Positions 1 through 8,014 of a stretch of DNA of 64,000 nucleotides are shown here, in pieces; within the stretch, counting starts at the first letter, position 1; each line of letters starts with the position of its first letter. Under the pieces are notes generated by a model that saw nothing but the letters and a program-made list of their open reading frames with translations, ran no database searches and had not been told where the DNA came from. The position numbers and the translations under genes are program-made. Origin of the DNA: Ponticaulis sp. (GTDB lineage: Bacteria > Pseudomonadota > Alphaproteobacteria > Caulobacterales > Hyphomonadaceae); assembly GCA_002692725.1 (NCBI GenBank), contig NZLU01000042.1, forward strand, positions 62,001 to 126,000. Reading direction: 5' to 3'.

Positions 1-2
1 GC

Positions 3-910
3 CACTGGAATGCTCGGCCAACTGCCTATGAGCCCCATGATCTGATTGAGGATATTGAGCGTGTGCTCGACCGGCCTGCAGAGTCAGATCGAGACAAACT
101 CAAAGACCTAAGAAGCGAGTGGACGAAATATGGGTCCAGAACACTGAATGAATTTGCGCTCAGCGCCGTGTCGCCCAATCGACAGGAAGAGGACGCACCG
201 GGACCTGCAAGTGTCAGTCCTCCGGATGCCCCGGAAAGGCCCGGTCCCAATATACCAGAACGGGCAGAAACACAGCCTCCGCCAAAACGCATGCAGATAA
301 AACGCCAGAATTCGCAAATGATGACGGGGTCAGGAAGATCTATGATCAGCTGGACACATCAGTTCGCGAAAATCTGGAACGATTCATCGAACACTTCGCG
401 AGCCATCCAATGGCCGATGTCGCGCGCCGCGATCTCGAAAGCCTTATCGCCGCCGAGGAAGAAGAGGCGCGTCTCGCTGAATTCACCGAACTGACCGAAG
501 GCTATAATCTTGCAAAAATGGAGGCCTTCATTACTGCGAACCCCGGCACACCGGAAGCGTGGCAGATCGACGAAAGACGTCGCGAGATGCTGGCAAATGC
601 CCCGGATGACGAGACGAGAAAGCAATAGGAATCGGAAGCCCGCACAGCCTTAATAGAGGGCAAAGACATTCCGGAAAACAGAAGGCCATACATCAGGTCG
701 CTCGATTTGAAACACACAAACGTCAGCGACCTGTCACCCCTCTCCGGGCTCACTGCGCTGCAAATACTCAATCTCTGGGGCACAAACGTCAGCGACCTTT
801 CGCCCCTCTCCGGTCTCACCGACTTGCAAAAGCTCGATCTTGGGAACACGCAGGCCAGCGACCTCTCGCCGGTTCAACATATCAAGGGTCTCGATCTAAA
901 GGGCCTCTGA
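3..910 (+). pseudogene. Decayed leucine-rich-repeat protein gene, 5' end outside the window
   Basis: Three pieces read as one former coding sequence. From the left edge, frame 3 is open and gives a charged then Pro/Glu-rich stretch (contains ERPGPNIPERAETQPPPKR). Around 245-300 the sensible reading moves to frame 2 (KIYDQLDTSVRENLERFIEH and onward), which implies a one-base shift near the run CCAAAAC. That frame meets TAG at 626-628. Reading on in the same frame gives ESEARTALIEGKDIPENRR and then two and a half leucine-rich repeats (NVSDLSPLSGLT repeated) to TGA at 908-910. The repeats resemble the LRR blocks often attached to TIR or other signalling domains, but no N-terminal domain is visible here. 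A TTG at 707 could give a 67-residue LRR fragment and a start near 410 a 72-residue fragment. A sequencing error at either lesion cannot be excluded, but needing two favours real decay. Confidence 0.6.
715..872 (+). repeat. 66-bp tandem repeat encoding 22-residue LRR units
   Basis: The sequence beginning CACAAACGTCAGCGACCT at 715 recurs at 781, exactly 66 bases later, and a third diverged and truncated unit starts at 847. Each unit encodes NVSDLSPLSGLT plus a variable stretch and a (L/I)xxLxL strand, the bacterial LRR pattern. Confidence 0.8.
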
Positions 911-935
911 GCGAGTAGCCAAGGCTCACTCCTCC

Positions 936-991
936 ACTTTGAAAAACAAAGTTGACATTTTCGCGAAAACATATACTTTGCATTTCAAAGT
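936..991 (+). promoter_or_regulatory. Double palindromic operator ACTTTG-N5-CAAAGT with embedded promoter
   Basis: Two 17-bp sites share the same arms: ACTTTG-AAAAA-CAAAGT at 936-952 and ACTTTG-CATTT-CAAAGT at 975-991, with centres 39 bp apart. A TTGACA -35 box sits at 952-957, overlapping the first site. A TATACT/TACTTT -10 region at 972-979 overlaps the second, and the next start codon is at 1009. A dimeric regulator bound here would cover both promoter boxes. The winged-helix gene at 1642 in the same operon is the natural candidate, so autorepression is inferred. The site is directly visible; the binder is not proven. Confidence 0.7.
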
Positions 992-1008
992 TATTTGCGG
1001 AGATCGTT

Positions 1009-1632
1009 ATGACAGCCAAAATGGAAGAAGACCTCGCTTATCTGAAAGACATTGCTGAATCCGGACGAGAAGCTCCATCGCTTTCCGGCCGGTTCGCGCT
1101 TTTATGGTTCGGATTGTTGACCGTCACACTGCTCATTCACTGGGCCCTGGCTCGCAACTTCATTCCCGGCATCGGCATTCAGTATGTGGGATTATTCTGG
1201 ATCGGTATGGTGGTCATTGGAAATATCGCCTCTCGCCTCATCGGGCGCGGAATGCGCGATTTGCCTGGACAGGCGGCACCAAACAACCGGGTCGAAAACG
1301 TCACATGGACCATTTCAGGCATAGGACTCGCTATTTTCGCACTCACGCTCATGGCTGTGGTTTTTCTGCGAGACAACATGAGCGCGATCATGTTTGACCT
1401 GATCATGCCCACTGCGTTTCTCGTTTACGCCGTCAATTATGCGGCCGTAGCCGCCTTTATCAAAAAGCAGAACAAATGGGTGCCGGTCTGGATTTCACTT
1501 TTGGCCTCAGCCGGAACACTGGCCCTGATCGGTATTCCGGAACTATATCTCGTCAGCGCGGTCGCTGTGGCTGCGCTTTGGGTAACGAGCGGCCTGCGGC
1601 AGCTGCTTGAAGAACCGAAAAGCACGGTTTGA
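1009..1632 (+). CDS. Multi-pass membrane protein paired with a winged-helix regulator
   Basis: The 207-residue product starts at ATG 1009, preceded by GCGGAGA about 6 bases upstream. The open frame extends up to 952, but that would overlap the promoter and operator. A short soluble N-terminus (MTAKMEEDLAYLKDIAES) is followed by about six hydrophobic segments (for example near residues 27-45, 55-72, 97-118, 123-145, 155-172 and 178-195). No transporter or enzyme motif is recognised. It lies 9 bases before the regulator gene and is almost certainly cotranscribed with it from the double-palindrome promoter. Small membrane protein plus HTH_34-type regulator is a common two-gene arrangement in alphaproteobacteria; its role is unknown to me. 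Confidence 0.85.
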   Translation: MTAKMEEDLAYLKDIAESGREAPSLSGRFALLWFGLLTVTLLIHWALARNFIPGIGIQYVGLFWIGMVVIGNIASRLIGRGMRDLPGQAAPNNRVENVTWTISGIGLAIFALTLMAVVFLRDNMSAIMFDLIMPTAFLVYAVNYAAVAAFIKKQNKWVPVWISLLASAGTLALIGIPELYLVSAVAVAALWVTSGLRQLLEEPKSTV

Positions 1633-1641
1633 GGGTGATCA

Positions 1642-1956
1642 ATGTCTGAAGATACCAATCCCTACGACCATGCCGATATTGATGATGCCATTCATGGCCG
1701 GTTGCGGCTCGGCATTATGGCCTATCTCTCATCGGTCTCCCCGGCGATTTTCGGGGAGCTGAAGGCCAAGGTGAATGCAACGGACGGCAATCTGTCCACG
1801 CATTTGCGCAAGCTGGAGGATGCAGGGTATGTCGAGATTGAAAAACGGTTTGAAGGGCGGCGCCCGCAAACGCGCGTGCATTTGACCGAAGCCGGACGCG
1901 CCGCCTGGATTGCCTATCTCGACCGGATGCGCTCCCTGCTCGACGCCGCCGAGTAA
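1642..1956 (+). CDS. Winged-helix transcriptional regulator (HTH_34/PF13601-like)
   Basis: The 104-residue product is made almost entirely of one winged helix-turn-helix domain. A first helix carries IHGRLRLGIMAYL, the recognition helix is NATDGNLSTHLRKLEDAGYV, and the wing is RRPQTRVHLTEAGRAAW. This is the usual length and layout of the single-domain winged-helix family related to ArsR and PadR. No metal-binding cysteines are present, so a metal sensor is unlikely. The start is supported by GAGGGTGATC just upstream. As last gene of the pair it probably binds the two ACTTTG-N5-CAAAGT sites at 936-991 and represses its own operon; that step is inferred from position. Confidence 0.88.
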   Translation: MSEDTNPYDHADIDDAIHGRLRLGIMAYLSSVSPAIFGELKAKVNATDGNLSTHLRKLEDAGYVEIEKRFEGRRPQTRVHLTEAGRAAWIAYLDRMRSLLDAAE

Positions 1957-1957
1957 C

Positions 1958-1998
1958 CCAAAAAAACGGGGCAGCGCCATACTCCGCGCCGCCCCGTC
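1958..1998 (-). terminator. Rho-independent terminator, mainly for the minus-strand aminotransferase gene
   Basis: Arms 1966-1977 (ACGGGGCAGCGC) and 1986-1997 (GCGCCGCCCCGT) pair with one G.U. On the minus strand the stem is followed by a run of seven T. It lies 27 bases past the stop of the minus gene and just past the stop of the plus gene, so it may serve both. Confidence 0.85.
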
Positions 1999-2024
1999 TT
2001 CAAGGCTTCCCTCCCCGGGGAAAA

Positions 2025-3194
2025 TCAGATGGACGCGACAGCGTCGGGCAGCGTTTTACAGAACTTCTCGACGTCTTCAACAAAGCCCATGGAGACACGC
2101 GTCCATTCATTGTAATCCATATACTGGCCGCGGACCGAGATCATCTTGTCGGCCATGGCTTTCTGAAGCGCGTTCGCTTCCTTGCCAGATTTGAAATAGA
2201 CGAAATTCGTCTGTGACGGCAGATATTCCATGCCAAGCGTATCGAGCGTGGCGGTGACCATATCGCGGCATTCAACGATTTTGCCTTTCGACATATTGAT
2301 GAAATCCATGTCGTTATAACAGCCGATCGCCGCTGCGATGGAGGTTGACGGCGTCCAGGACATGACAACCGACTGAACCTTCTGAGCAATCTCCGGCTTG
2401 GCGATGAGATAGCCCATGCGGATCCCCGCCATGCCGTAAATCTTGGAGAAGGTGCGGGTGACGATGACATCGAGCCCTTCTTTGACCAGCGGCACACACG
2501 TGGTGCCCGCTTCATCATCGGCGAGTTCGATATAGGCTTCGTCCACAATGACAGGTGCTTTCGCGGCCATGCGGCGAACCGCAGGACGGATGACATTGCC
2601 CGGTGTGACAAGCCCGGTCGGGTTGTTCGGGTTACACAGCTGGATCGCGCCGGTTTCGCTGGTGACGGCCGCCTCCATGGCTGGCAGGTCGATTTCCATT
2701 TCCGCCGACAGAGGAACGCGCTGAATTTCAGCCATGCCAAGGTTTTTCGCATAAAGCGCGGTCGTGTCCCAGAACAGGCGCGGGGCCACGATCGGGCCTT
2801 TCGGGCCATAGTGCAGAGCCAGCGCGCTGAGGATTTCGCCCGAACCGGTCGACAGAGCCACATGATCAGGTGAGACGCCGTGACGGTCTGCGATCATCTT
2901 CAGCAGTTTTTCCGTCGCGCCCTGCGCTGTGTAATACGCGCCTTTGGACGCCGCATAGGCGATCATGTCGCGCGCCGATTGCGCCGGCCCGTAGGGGTTT
3001 TCATTCCGGGACAAGAGCGCCACGCCCTTGGGGGCCCCCAGCAGATAGGGGTTATCAACCGCTGCGGCTTCTGCCGGAAACGCGCCCGCCTCCTCTGCGA
3101 TTGCAGCCGATTTGGTCGTGCAGCCCGCGACTGTCGCAACTGCGCCGCCAGCGGCACCCGCCAGCAGATTCCGTCTTGAAAGATTAAACGCCAT
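2025..3194 (-). CDS. HisC-like class I/II aminotransferase with Tat lipoprotein signal
   Basis: This is a 389-residue PLP-dependent aminotransferase of the histidinol-phosphate aminotransferase family. Fold-type I landmarks are present: CNPNNPTG near residue 188, VDEAYIELADDE near 217, the PLP lysine in TFSKIYGMAGIRMGY near 250, and a C-terminal carboxylate-binding Arg in EWTRVSMG. The N-terminus is unusual: MAFNLSRRNLLAGAAGG has a twin-arginine motif and is followed by VAGC, a lipobox. The folded enzyme is therefore predicted to be Tat-exported and lipid-anchored in the periplasm, away from histidine biosynthesis. It follows the TauE-like gene by 43 bases on the same strand. The physiological substrate is unknown. 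Confidence 0.88.
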   Translation of the reverse strand: MAFNLSRRNLLAGAAGGAVATVAGCTTKSAAIAEEAGAFPAEAAAVDNPYLLGAPKGVALLSRNENPYGPAQSARDMIAYAASKGAYYTAQGATEKLLKMIADRHGVSPDHVALSTGSGEILSALALHYGPKGPIVAPRLFWDTTALYAKNLGMAEIQRVPLSAEMEIDLPAMEAAVTSETGAIQLCNPNNPTGLVTPGNVIRPAVRRMAAKAPVIVDEAYIELADDEAGTTCVPLVKEGLDVIVTRTFSKIYGMAGIRMGYLIAKPEIAQKVQSVVMSWTPSTSIAAAIGCYNDMDFINMSKGKIVECRDMVTATLDTLGMEYLPSQTNFVYFKSGKEANALQKAMADKMISVRGQYMDYNEWTRVSMGFVEDVEKFCKTLPDAVASI

Positions 3195-3237
3195 TAGCCT
3201 CTCCCTTCATTTCAAGTTCGTAGACGGCCATGGGTGA

Positions 3238-4080
3238 TCATCCGGTCACCATGGCTTTGTAAAACACATAGATCGACGTCACGATCAGATAGATGCCGAA
3301 ATACCGTTTCAGCTTGACCCCATCGAGGCTGTGCGCCAGGCGCGCACCAATGGGCGCGGTGATCACAGACATGCTGACGATCGACAAAGCAGCAATAATG
3401 TTAACATAGCCGACAGACCCTGGCGGCAGGTCCGGCACGGATGAGCCGGTAATCATGTTCGCAATGGTGCCTGGCAGGGCAATTATGACGCCAAATCCGG
3501 CAGCGGTCGCGACCGCCTGATGGATGGGCCGCTGACAGGCCGTCATCACCATGACGGCAGGCGTGCCGCCGCCAATGCCGAGCAGAGCTGAAAAGGCGCC
3601 CAGAAATGATGAGATCGACACCAGTGGAATGCCCTTGGGCATCTCCGCCGTAAACCGAAATCGGACATTGTTCTTGGCCGGAAAGATGAAGTGAAGCCCC
3701 ATCAGGAACACGCCAACCGAGAAGATCAGCTTCAGCACCGCCCCATCCAGCACGTGAGACAAGACCGACCCAATGACCGCGCCAACCATAAGCCAGGGCG
3801 CCCAGTCGCGAATAATTTTCATATCGACCGCGCCGCGCTTGTAATGCGCATATGCGGATCGAAACCCGGTCACAATAATAGTGGCGAGCGAGGTACTCAC
3901 CGCTGTCTGCATCAGGATTTCCGGTGGGAATTGGAAAAATCCGAATACAACAATCAGAGTTGGAACCACGACAAAACCGCCACCAATTCCAAACAAACCT
4001 GCAACCAACCCCGCAGCCAGTCCTGCGCCCATCAGCACAAGGACCATCTGGCCCAGTTGCATCCACGTATAATCAGCCAA
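3238..4080 (-). CDS. TauE/SafE-family sulfite/anion exporter (TSUP permease)
   Basis: The 280-residue integral membrane protein has about eight hydrophobic segments and the two TSUP repeat signatures: AGLFGIGGGFVVVPTLIVVF near residues 25-45 and GALSALLGIGGG-type sequence (GAFSALLGIGGGTPAVMVM) near 160. TSUP permeases move sulfite, sulfonates or related organic anions across the inner membrane; substrate cannot be read from sequence. It is the first gene of a probable two-gene unit with the Tat aminotransferase. An upstream terminator at 4141-4170 separates it from the TonB-dependent receptor transcript. A second, unrelated-looking TSUP gene lies at 42325. Confidence 0.88.
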   Translation of the reverse strand: MADYTWMQLGQMVLVLMGAGLAAGLVAGLFGIGGGFVVVPTLIVVFGFFQFPPEILMQTAVSTSLATIIVTGFRSAYAHYKRGAVDMKIIRDWAPWLMVGAVIGSVLSHVLDGAVLKLIFSVGVFLMGLHFIFPAKNNVRFRFTAEMPKGIPLVSISSFLGAFSALLGIGGGTPAVMVMTACQRPIHQAVATAAGFGVIIALPGTIANMITGSSVPDLPPGSVGYVNIIAALSIVSMSVITAPIGARLAHSLDGVKLKRYFGIYLIVTSIYVFYKAMVTG

Positions 4081-4140
4081 CGCTTTGTTCTCTTGCCCAG
4101 TTGAAGCCTTTCGGCCGTTCGGAGCTTAATCGCCCGAACC

Positions 4141-4170
4141 GAAAAAGAGGCGAATTATATCCGCCTCTTC
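4141..4170 (-). terminator. Rho-independent terminator downstream of the TonB-dependent receptor
   Basis: Arms AGAGGCG (4146-4152) and CGCCTCT (4162-4168) flank a 9-base loop. On the minus strand the stem is followed by TTTTT. It separates the receptor transcript from the TauE-like gene. Confidence 0.75.
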
Positions 4171-4214
4171 TAATTTGTTTCGCAATTGCACAAAAACCAT
4201 TCAGGTGAATGCGT

Positions 4215-4246
4215 TCACACGGGCAGTCCGAAAACCGCCCGTGTGA
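4215..4246 (-). terminator. Stable hairpin right after the TonB-dependent receptor stop codon
   Basis: Perfect 10-bp arms TCACACGGGC (4215-4224) and GCCCGTGTGA (4237-4246) begin 7 bases past the stop. There is no U-run directly behind it, so it may protect the 3' end of the message while the hairpin at 4141-4170 terminates. Confidence 0.5.
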
Positions 4247-4252
4247 CACCAC

Positions 4253-6877
4253 TTAGAGATCAGCTTTGAGTTTGAGGTAGTAATACCCACCCTGCCAGTC
4301 GACGATTGTGCCGGACGAATAAACACGACCACAGCAGTTATCGCCAAGGTTGGCCTCATCCGGATACTCATCAAAGATGTTCCGAGCGCCGAGAGACACC
4401 TTCACGACATCGCTGACCTGATAGGACGCCTCGAGGTCAACCATGACTTCAGCGCCATATTCCTGGAACCGGAGCGGGTTACCGCCGGTGTTCGAGTTGG
4501 TGTACTCGCCATAATAATTGGCACGACCGAGGAATGACCATGGACCCGCCTCGTGCAACACACTGAACACACCGCGCCAGTTCGGATCGAAATTCTCAAA
4601 GTCGTAGGTGCTCTCAGCGTTGAAGAGGCCACCGATATTGATCGAGTCGAACTCGGTTTTGTTGTAGTTCACCGATCCGGTGAAGCTGGTGGTCGAACCC
4701 TCATACAGTGAGGTGTTGTAGGTACCCACAATATCCACACCGGATGTTGTCGTATCGAAGGCATTCTGGAAGTAGAACACGCCACCGATCGACTCAGCAC
4801 CCGCAACGCCTGCAGCCTGCAGAGCGAGGAAGTTCTGGTAGGCAGCGCCTGCAGTTGGGTCAGAAGACACATCCTGGGTGGAAATCGCGTTCACGCGGTC
4901 TTCAAGCTCGATGACATAAAAGTCGACCGTCAGACTGAAATCACCCCAACCGCCGGTGAAACCGGCAGAATAGTTGGTGGAGGTTTCAGGCCCGAGCGGC
5001 ACAGCGCCGAGGGCCTGAGCGATCGGACCGCCCGCAGGGAAGAGACCCGTTGCAACCGGGAAGCCGTTTGGCAGACGGGTCGACACGTTGGTCGTACCTT
5101 GCTGACCCGGCGTCGGAGCCCGGAAACCGGTACCAACCGACCCCCGAAGGCCCATCGTGTCTGTCAGATCAAACTGACCGGCAACTTTCCAGACAAGCTC
5201 GGAGTCGAAGTCAGAATAGTCTTCAAAGCGCAGAGCACCCTGAAGGAAGAGACGATCGGTGACGTCACCAGAAAGCTCACCATACGCCGCGTAGGAATCA
5301 CGCGTGTATTCGCCGGAGAAGGCCGGTGAATAACCCGGGAAACCGTTCGAACCGACACCCACAACCTGATAAACAGCATCGTTCGGATCCGAACAGTCCA
5401 GAGATGAACCACCCGCGATAACCGCTGCGCCTGCTGCTGTCGGAACCGCTCCGTTACAGAAGCCCCATGGATCCGGCGTAGCATATGGACCGCTCTGATA
5501 AGACGCAGGATCACCACCGACCAGCTCATAGGACTCGTCCATATAGCTCAGGCCGAAGCCCAGAGTAGCTGGCCCCGCCATTCCGAGTTCGAACTCTTTC
5601 GTGAAGTCAGCTTGAAGCTGGAATTCTTCGTTGATGAGATCGCCCGGACGGAAACTCGTCGGCGACATATCACCCATTGAAGGGTTCACTGTGTTCATCA
5701 GCGTGTATTTGATCTCGTTATGGCCAAAACGGCCAGAGAAATCATAGGTAAAGCCTGGTGAGAACTCACCGCGCAGACCACCTGCAGCTGAGTAGTCGAT
5801 CACGTTACCGAAGAAACGTGGTGTGAAACCGCCCGGGAAGAAGAAGAGCGGGCTCCAAAGTGAACCATCCTGAAGGCGGAGGTTCTCAATCGTGCCATTG
5901 CCCGGATAACGATAGAAGAATGAGCCGTCAGCTTCACTCTGAGAGTAGTTACCGAAGGCATAAAGTTCCATCGTGTCGGAGATGTCATAGCCTGCATTGA
6001 TAAAGCTACGCAGTGCGTTCGATTCAGGCAGACCCCATGGCTGAACCACGTCACCGAAACCGATATTGGCGTCAGGAAGACCAGCCAGGAACGTCGACGG
6101 TGAATAACCTGCAATTGTTGTATCGAAGCCGCCAAAATTTGGAGCACTTGGGTCCACACACGCCCAACTCTCACAATATTCGACGCCGCGAGATGTCGCG
6201 CCCTGATCCGAATATTCGAGCGATACGTTGACAAAGCCATCGTCACCAATGCCCATGCCGAAATTGGCTGCAGTGGTGAACAGGAAGCCATCGCCTTCAT
6301 AATATTGGCCGACTTCAGACGTGATGGTTGCCCCATCAGTGTCTTCTTTCAGAATGAAGTTGATGACGCCTGCAATGGCGTCAGAGCCGTAGAGGGCAGC
6401 CGCGCCGTCGCGCAGAACCTCGACATTGCCAAGCGCAATTGCCGGAATGGTCGCGATGTCAGGGCCTTGCGTACCTGATCCACCGATGGACACCAGTGCA
6501 GCACGGTGACGACGTTTGGAATTGACCAGAACAAGTGTTTTGTCCGTCGGCATGCCGCGAAGCTGAGCTGGACGGATGAAGGTCCCGCCATCTGAAATCG
6601 GCTGACGAGACAGCGAGTAAGATGGAACCAGTGTTTTGATGATGTCGTTGGCGTCCGTATACGGGACGTTGTCCAGTTCTTCCTGGCTCAGAACGTCGAC
6701 CGGAACCGGCGAGTCGGTGATCGTCCGCGGCTTACCGCGAACACCGGTGACCATAACCCGTTCCTGAACTGCCTCGTCTTCACCCTCTTCTTGCGCAAAC
6801 CCAGGCTGAGACGCGATTGTTCCCACGCTGAGCGCAAAGATAGAGGTCATTAAGACCTTGTTGATGCGTTGACCCAT
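4253..6877 (-). CDS. TonB-dependent outer-membrane receptor
   Basis: The 874-residue product is a 22-strand outer-membrane receptor energised by TonB. It has a signal peptide (MGQRINKVLMTSIFALSVGT ending in FAQ), an N-terminal plug (VPVDVLSQEELDNVPYTDANDIIKTLVPS split in two segments, GVINFILKED) and a C-terminal barrel ending in YYYLKLKADL with terminal aromatic/hydrophobic alternation. ATG 6877 is chosen because GGGGAAT precedes it; in-frame upstream starts at 6889 and 6925 lack a good RBS. The plug carries LRGMPTDKTLVLVNSKRRH and VEVLRDGAAALYGSDAIAG, typical of the large receptors of oligotrophic alphaproteobacteria. The ligand is unknown. The gene sits downstream of the ANTAR regulator behind a 330-base leader with strong hairpins. 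Confidence 0.92.
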   Translation of the reverse strand: MGQRINKVLMTSIFALSVGTIASQPGFAQEEGEDEAVQERVMVTGVRGKPRTITDSPVPVDVLSQEELDNVPYTDANDIIKTLVPSYSLSRQPISDGGTFIRPAQLRGMPTDKTLVLVNSKRRHRAALVSIGGSGTQGPDIATIPAIALGNVEVLRDGAAALYGSDAIAGVINFILKEDTDGATITSEVGQYYEGDGFLFTTAANFGMGIGDDGFVNVSLEYSDQGATSRGVEYCESWACVDPSAPNFGGFDTTIAGYSPSTFLAGLPDANIGFGDVVQPWGLPESNALRSFINAGYDISDTMELYAFGNYSQSEADGSFFYRYPGNGTIENLRLQDGSLWSPLFFFPGGFTPRFFGNVIDYSAAGGLRGEFSPGFTYDFSGRFGHNEIKYTLMNTVNPSMGDMSPTSFRPGDLINEEFQLQADFTKEFELGMAGPATLGFGLSYMDESYELVGGDPASYQSGPYATPDPWGFCNGAVPTAAGAAVIAGGSSLDCSDPNDAVYQVVGVGSNGFPGYSPAFSGEYTRDSYAAYGELSGDVTDRLFLQGALRFEDYSDFDSELVWKVAGQFDLTDTMGLRGSVGTGFRAPTPGQQGTTNVSTRLPNGFPVATGLFPAGGPIAQALGAVPLGPETSTNYSAGFTGGWGDFSLTVDFYVIELEDRVNAISTQDVSSDPTAGAAYQNFLALQAAGVAGAESIGGVFYFQNAFDTTTSGVDIVGTYNTSLYEGSTTSFTGSVNYNKTEFDSINIGGLFNAESTYDFENFDPNWRGVFSVLHEAGPWSFLGRANYYGEYTNSNTGGNPLRFQEYGAEVMVDLEASYQVSDVVKVSLGARNIFDEYPDEANLGDNCCGRVYSSGTIVDWQGGYYYLKLKADL

Positions 6878-6892
6878 TACATTCCCCATTTC

Positions 6893-7025
6893 GATCACGC
6901 TTGCGCAACCATGACGACATGCCAAAGGCGCAAGCCCTACTCATTGAGACCGGACTATCCGTCTCGCTCCGTTTTCAGATGAGCGCCCGTCTTTGAACGC
7001 GAGGCCGAACCAGTTCGGTTCGGTG
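6893..7025 (-). promoter_or_regulatory. Structured 5' leader of the TonB-dependent receptor gene
   Basis: The 330 bases between the ANTAR gene and the receptor start hold no gene but several hairpins: CCGAACC/GGTTCGG at 7005-7011 and 7017-7023; GAGAC-GGA/TCC-GTCTC at 6946-6965; and an 8-bp pair GCTTGCGC/GCGCAAGC at 6899-6906 and 6928-6935, ending about 22 bases before the start codon. No U-run marks a classic terminator, and I did not find the paired hexaloops expected of an ANTAR target. A leader-RNA role is a hypothesis from position and structure only. Confidence 0.35.
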
Positions 7026-7207
7026 GAGACATCCCCCGTTGAATGTCCCAAGCTCGAAAGCTGCAAGCCAAGCCGAACAGTCTATTGGGTTTTCGTAAAT
7101 CCTGACGTGCGTGTGATGGATTTATGACATGCCTGCTGCATTTATTTGATGCACTGCAACACGCTTACGGTCAGGAAATGTGCAGCCGGACGGTCTGTCA
7201 GTTCACG

Positions 7208-7822
7208 TCAGAGCAGTTCAGACAGTGACAAAACATGTTCAGCCACTTCATGAACTTTCTTACTCTGCTTCATCGCAGTTTTTCTAAGAAAATCATAGGC
7301 TTCCGCCTCTGACATCCCCTTACCGCTCATCAATACGCCTTTGGCGCGATCAATGACTTTACGCGCGGCGAGGATGGCTCGTGTCTTTGAAAGTTCAGTC
7401 TGGATGGCATGCGTCTGCCGGAAGCGCTCCATTGCGACTGCAGCAATGGGCAGAATTCTGTGAGACAGGCAGCCATCCACCACACACGCGCTCGCTCCCA
7501 TGCGGAGGGCGGACTGCGCCGTATCTGCACTGCCGGTTTCGGTAAAAATCAACAGCGGGCAAGGCGACGCAGATTGAAGCCAGCCAACAGCGTCCAGAAT
7601 CTCCATATCGACCGACTGGCAATCAAGAATGACCAGCTCTTCTTCGCTTTGCAGCTGGAATGTGTGCTGGAGAAAATCGTCAGGGTTCACCCGACGAATG
7701 CTGTAACCGGGCAATCCTTCCCGGATCTCCCGCTCATGATCAGTACGGAAAGAGATCAGAACGGCGCGTTCAACGATCGCGGATTCATCCGTTTTGTCCG
7801 ACAGTCTGACGGGTGCAGTCAT
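7208..7822 (-). CDS. ANTAR-domain antiterminator with pseudo-receiver (NasT/AmiR type)
   Basis: The 204-residue product has a response-regulator-like N-terminus (about 1-130) and a C-terminal ANTAR RNA-binding domain (about 145-204; ARKVIDRAKGVLM, MSEAEAYDFLRKTAMKQS, HEVAEHVLSL). ANTAR proteins bind paired hairpins in nascent mRNA and block termination, classically for nitrate assimilation or amide use. The receiver is degenerate. It keeps an Asp after strand 3 (ELVILDCQS) but lacks the acidic pair after strand 1 and the conserved Lys after strand 5, so phosphorylation control is doubtful. No nasS, nitrate transporter or reductase genes are nearby. The next gene on this strand is the TonB-dependent receptor, a possible target. 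Confidence 0.85.
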   Translation of the reverse strand: MTAPVRLSDKTDESAIVERAVLISFRTDHEREIREGLPGYSIRRVNPDDFLQHTFQLQSEEELVILDCQSVDMEILDAVGWLQSASPCPLLIFTETGSADTAQSALRMGASACVVDGCLSHRILPIAAVAMERFRQTHAIQTELSKTRAILAARKVIDRAKGVLMSGKGMSEAEAYDFLRKTAMKQSKKVHEVAEHVLSLSELL

Positions 7823-7955
7823 GCCAAATCCTGAGAGCCCATGGTGCTATCCAATGTGGAATCACATCCAGACCGCAGATGAACACGAGTTGAGACCTTC
7901 AACAGCAGTTGAATCTATCGGGGTGTAAAAATCACCCGAATCGACGGGGGTCTGC

Positions 7956-7995
7956 CAAAAAAAATGCCTCCCCTGCTGACAGGAGAGGCATTCTT
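7956..7995 (-). terminator. Rho-independent terminator of lpdA
   Basis: Arms AATGCCTCCCCTG (7963-7975) and CAGGAGAGGCATT (7980-7992) pair with one G.U. The minus strand continues into eight T. It is 20 bases past the lpdA stop. Confidence 0.9.
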
Positions 7996-8014
7996 TACAA
8001 CGCTATAGCGCTGC

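Noticed and set aside
6878..7207. Canonical ANTAR target (two hexaloop hairpins)
   Set aside because: Strong hairpins exist but their loops are 3, 5 and 21 bases, not the expected pair of six; kept only as a structured leader.
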